Below, one piece after another: positions 60,446-64,000 of a stretch of 64,000 nt of DNA (within the stretch, counting starts at the first letter, position 1; each line of letters starts with the position of its first letter). The notes below the pieces were generated by a model that saw nothing but the letters and a program-made list of their open reading frames with translations, was not told where the DNA came from and did not search any database. Origin of the DNA: Nyssa sinensis (taxonomy: Eukaryota > Streptophyta > Magnoliopsida > Cornales > Nyssaceae). The position numbers were made by a program, and so were the translations under genes. The stretch spans positions 3,353,001-3,417,000 of the forward strand of contig CM018032.1 of NCBI GenBank assembly GCA_008638375.1, written 5' to 3'.

Positions 60446-60840
60446 GATATGTATTTTTGGAAAATTTTTACCAAATTCACGTAATTTTAGTTTGATTTAA
60501 TTAAATTCATGCTCTTTTTTAACTATTTTCTAAACTCACATAGTTTTTTAAATCACATTTTTAAGATGTGATTTTAAAATTACATTTTGAAGTTGTAATT
60601 TCAAATCAACAAAGATTTGGAACAACTCTCAAATCTTTATTGATTTGGACAAGTTATTCCAAATCCTTCTTAATTTAAAATCCCATCTTGAAAATATAAT
60701 TTCAAAGAAAAATTAACGATGAAATTGTATGTTTAAAATGAAATTTTTAAAAGTACATGAATTTAAAAAACAGTTAAAAAACTACGTGGGTCAGTTAAAA
60801 TGAAACCAAAATCATGTGAATTTGGTAAAAAATTCATATC
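60446..60840. mobile_element. Foldback element, copy C
   Basis: The left arm from GATATGTATTTTTGG through ACCAAATTCACGTAATTTT is mirrored at the right by AAAATCATGTGAATTTGGT and AAAATTCATATC. Further arm segments (ACATAGTTTTTTAA against TTAAAAAACTACGT) also pair. No coding content. Confidence 0.7.
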
Positions 60841-62457
60841 TTTGGAGTAATATTTTTGAAAAAAATACTAAAAAACTCTTAAAATAATTTTTTCAATCCA
60901 AAAAATTCAAGATACATTTTTTCTCTCTAAAAGATTCAAAAAAGAAACTTTTAACATAAAAAAAAAAATCCAATTGTTAACTTCCATATTAACAACGTTA
61001 AAAGTATTAATAATTAGACTAAAATAACCTTCAATATACATTTTTTAAAAAACATTCAATAGTTGAAAAAATAAATTATTTCTTTAAAAAAGCATATTTT
61101 TTTTATTTATCTAGATGTTCTAAAAAAGAAAATTCTACTTCATAAAATTTTATAATTTTTTTGAATTAAAGAAGTTATTCTATATATTTTTAAGTATTCT
61201 TTTAAAAATATATCTTGAAAATTATTTTAGTCTAATTAATAATTTTTTTAATAGTATTAAAATAAAAATTAATAAAATTTATTTTTATATTAATTTTTTT
61301 AAAAAAAATTTTAAATAAAAAAAATATATCACAGATTTTTAGAATTAAAAATTTTAATCCAAACCTTTTAGTTTTTTTTCTAAATTTTTTTATCCGTTTG
61401 ACCAATGACTTGGTCGGAAACCATTGGGGGTGTTGGACAAGCGTATGCCGTGGGAGCAAAAAGCACAAAGCTTCAATTCCGGAGACATATGCTCCCTTCC
61501 TATCTAAGCAACCAGCACAGTTATTGTAATCGGTCCCACATAATGTATCATGCTCGCTGCATTTCCATATCCATCAACTGGTCGTGGACGGCTGAGTGCC
61601 TGCCAGCATGACTCGTGTGTATCTTTTTAATGGGCATGATGATGATAATAATATAATAATGTTGTAGTAATATTGATTGGCATGTCCAGGCGCAATGAAG
61701 TTGAGTTTTTTTGCTATCAATCCCATTTTATTGGCTTATATTCACTGAAGTAAAGATCCTTAATTGTCCAGACAAGATAAAAAACAATGAACATCATAAC
61801 CAAAATAATGGCTGAGACATGGATGATAAGTTCTTTAGTGAATCAGACTGAGTATATTTTTTTAGATAAACTTCTGTAAATATAAAAGCAAAGTATAAAA
61901 ATTGCCCTAAATGAGTCCTGACTCTGCTTTACTTATTTATTTATTTGTTTTTCTTGATAAAAAAAATTTTAAAATTAATAATTAAATTGTAATCATATTT
62001 ATATGTTATAAATTAAACCAGGTTGTTATCCATAGCGTGAATTTGAGTCACTGAGTATGAATTTTTTATTTCTATTTTTTTTATTTAACGATGTGAAAAA
62101 AGAGAATCGAACTCATGCCTATTTTGTGAAGAGTGGACAGTTACACTACTTGAAAAAGACTTTGATCATTATTTATACTTACATTTTTGTTTACTTAATT
62201 ATCTATATAAATAACATAGTAACCGTTCTAGGATCCGCAATGCTTCGAGTTAGTAGTGCATAAAAAAATCGGGAAGGATTGAGTCGAGTCCAACAAGAGT
62301 TCAGTTCTGATTTCAGTTATGTTTTTCTAGTATCGGGAAAAGCCGAATCGATTTTGGTTCTCTGACAATCTGATCCAATCGGACTCATGTACATCCTTAC
62401 TTTGGGTAATCATTTCATGGTGTCACGGGGAGTTAAAGTAATTGCTTAGTGATGATG

Positions 62458-62523
62458 GTGGAAGCCTCTTAATGCATGATTATGTTTCTAGTGGAAGCCT
62501 CTTAATGCATGATTATGTTTCTA
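62458..62523. repeat. 33-bp tandem duplication
   Basis: Two identical units beginning GTGGAAGCCTCTTAATGCAT at 62458 and 62491. Confidence 0.92.
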
Positions 62524-62960
62524 CGAAAGCAAAGCTACTTTTGGTGATAATATTACTAATCCATCGTTTGACAAATGCTCCAAAAATGCTCGTTTGGATT
62601 ACTAGTCAAGATGATAGGTTTGTTTATGAAATAATGTTTTAAAAATAAATTTGTCATGTTCAGTTTAATTTAAAGTAATTTTCATTTACTTTCCTTCATA
62701 TTTGTTAATTTAGTAAAATGATTGCTGAAATTGCCGATGTTTACTTCTAAATTAAGTAAGCAAAATCTTCTTTTATTTAAGTACGTATTTTAATTATAAT
62801 TTATCACATATATAATACTCATATGTTTTTTTAATTTTTTTTAATTTTACTTTTTTAATTTTAACTAGATAGTCACATAATATACATATGATTGCATATG
62901 TGACACATTAAAAATGTGACACTTACGTGAATAGAAGGATGTTCTTACTATCTAAGTGTC

Positions 62961-64000
62961 ACAGGGTTAATTTCTGACACCAAATTTTTGCCTGTGATGG
63001 CGTTGTCACCGGACAACCAGCCACTCAAAACACCCACAAACACACACAGTGTTTAGCATAGCGGAATAAGAAAGAAGACACCAAAGCATACAGGGAAAAA
63101 CCCCCAACCTTTTATTCACTAACCCACCGGAATTATGAATACAAAGGAATATGATTCCCGTAGGAATACAAGACACTCTTGCTCACACACAAAGAGAAAC
63201 ACAACAATGCTCTCAGCCTTGCTCTCTACACTATGCTCTGTTTTCTCTCCCGTTTACAAGAGACCTCGCACCCTTTTATAGCCAAAGATCTCAACCGCTC
63301 ACATGTGACATGCACATGACATGCAGTTACCCCCAACTGCTAGGGTTTGTCACAGACTGCCATCTGTGCCTTGCAGTTGCGCCCACAACTGCTAGTGCTC
63401 TCGGAAGCCTGGGATGTGCGCCACCTGTGAGGATCCGTGCCTCACTTTGCCGCACACAATAGGGACCTTTGGATCAGCATGCCACCTGTGAGGATCCGTG
63501 CCTCCCATTGTCGCACACTATTCATGCGCCAACTCAGCAGGCAGTTGCCTTGCGCCCTCTGTCAGCCCCGCAACTGCCTTGCGAAACCGCACGCAACTGC
63601 CTTGCACAACCGCACGCAACTGCCCCGCAACTGCCTTGCGCAACCGCACGCAACTGCCTTGCGCCCAGCAACTGCCTCGCAACTGCCCTGCGCCGCAACT
63701 GCCTTGCGCCCAGCAACTACTTTGCGCAACTGCACGCAACTGCCATGCAACTGCCCTGCGCCGCAACTGCCTTGCGCCTAGCAACTGCCTCGCAACTGCC
63801 CTCACCCAAGGACACGGCCATATATAGTCAGCCTTGAACCCGCGCACTTCTTGACCCATCCCATGCTTCCGTGTTATCCATTGTTGCCAAGCCATGCCCC
63901 CACATGCCTTGGTCTTCCTTCGCCGCACAAGCCACTCGCCCATGGGCGCTTCGAGGAGGTACTCCCCCCTATATATGTCAAAGTACAATTTGTCCACCTG
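62961..64000. mobile_element. GC-richer LTR-like block, cut by window edge
   Basis: This part differs sharply in composition from the preceding DNA. A CACCAAAGCATACAGGGAAA stretch, a region with long C/T tracts and a direct repeat (GCCACCTGTGAGGATCCGTG at 63420 and 63481) look like a retrotransposon LTR or leader. No domain identifies the family. The several overlapping Ala/Cys/Arg-rich frames are repeat translations. Confidence 0.4.
63540..63803. repeat. GCAACTGCC minisatellite
   Basis: The core GCAACTGCCTTGCGC recurs with variants (GCAACTGCCCTGCGCC, CGCACGCAACTGCC) every 15-23 bases, about a dozen times, preceded and followed by single GCAGTTGC-type words. It is open in several frames on both strands because unit lengths often preserve frame; I do not regard any frame as a gene. 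Confidence 0.9.

Larger units (their letters stand above)
57390..62960. other. AT-rich gene-free stretch
   Basis: It contains foldback elements at 58.3 and 60.4 kb and microsatellites near 59740-59755. A 21-base direct repeat (ATAACATTGGTGAGTGAGAAT) occurs at 59940 and 60067, and a 33-bp tandem duplication at 62458-62523. A block of more balanced composition at 61390-61620 has a 68-codon frame with no family match. Confidence 0.45.

Noticed and set aside
61405..61611. 68-codon frame in a more balanced-composition block
   Set aside because: No homology that I recognise and no neighbouring exon; could be unique intergenic DNA.
63437..63997. Four long overlapping frames on both strands at the right edge
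   Set aside because: They translate the GCAACTGCC minisatellite; frames on opposite strands are equally open.

Overview
This is nuclear DNA from a flowering plant, most likely a woody eudicot. It is AT-rich, full of transposon debris and simple repeats, and carries three recognisable plant genes with canonical GT-AG introns. The sequence alone does not fix the genus. I see no rRNA, tRNA, CRISPR or prokaryotic feature.

Layout. Bases 1-8.6 kb are mostly transposon-derived: an L1-type LINE reverse transcriptase remnant (about 2.83-5.48 kb, + strand) is cut by two hAT-like elements of one family, and a profilin first-exon fragment lies at 7.72 kb. The last two exons of a PDIL5-2 type membrane protein disulfide isomerase gene (+) lie at 8634-8941 and 13429-13743. 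They are separated by a 4.5 kb intron holding a 1.17 kb hAT-like element that itself contains a LINE tail. Bases 13.8-17.9 kb are intergenic, with a 1.2 kb TIR element and a tandem duplication. From 33990 down to 17922 (-) runs a complete four-exon gene for a PA-TM-RING (RMR) vacuolar sorting receptor-like protein of 438 residues. Its second intron is 12.8 kb and stacked with elements: a hAT-like element, an LTR retrotransposon nested in LTR-like sequence, two LINE pieces, a TIR-like element and a perfect hairpin. Bases 34.1-38.9 kb are AT-rich repeats, including an element with internal tandem copies. The proteasome alpha subunit PAC1 is an uninterrupted ORF at 38994-39743 (-). A probable non-coding first exon lies near 49264-49350, which would make a 9.5 kb 5'UTR intron containing a TRIM-like LTR element and another LINE piece. 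Bases 49.4-64 kb have no recognisable cellular gene: foldback elements, a gag-only LTR retrotransposon (54099-57389, -), a related solo-LTR-like piece, and at the right edge a GC-rich LTR-like block with a 15-23 bp minisatellite.

The three cellular genes are housekeeping or endomembrane genes (ER oxidative folding, vacuolar sorting, proteasome core) and are not a functional cluster. The striking feature is the contrast between compact, intact exons and very large transposon-filled introns. I found no evidence for a wholly new biological system. The best leads are the layered insertions with readable target-site duplications, the gene-embedded elements, a short uORF before RMR, and the foldback family.
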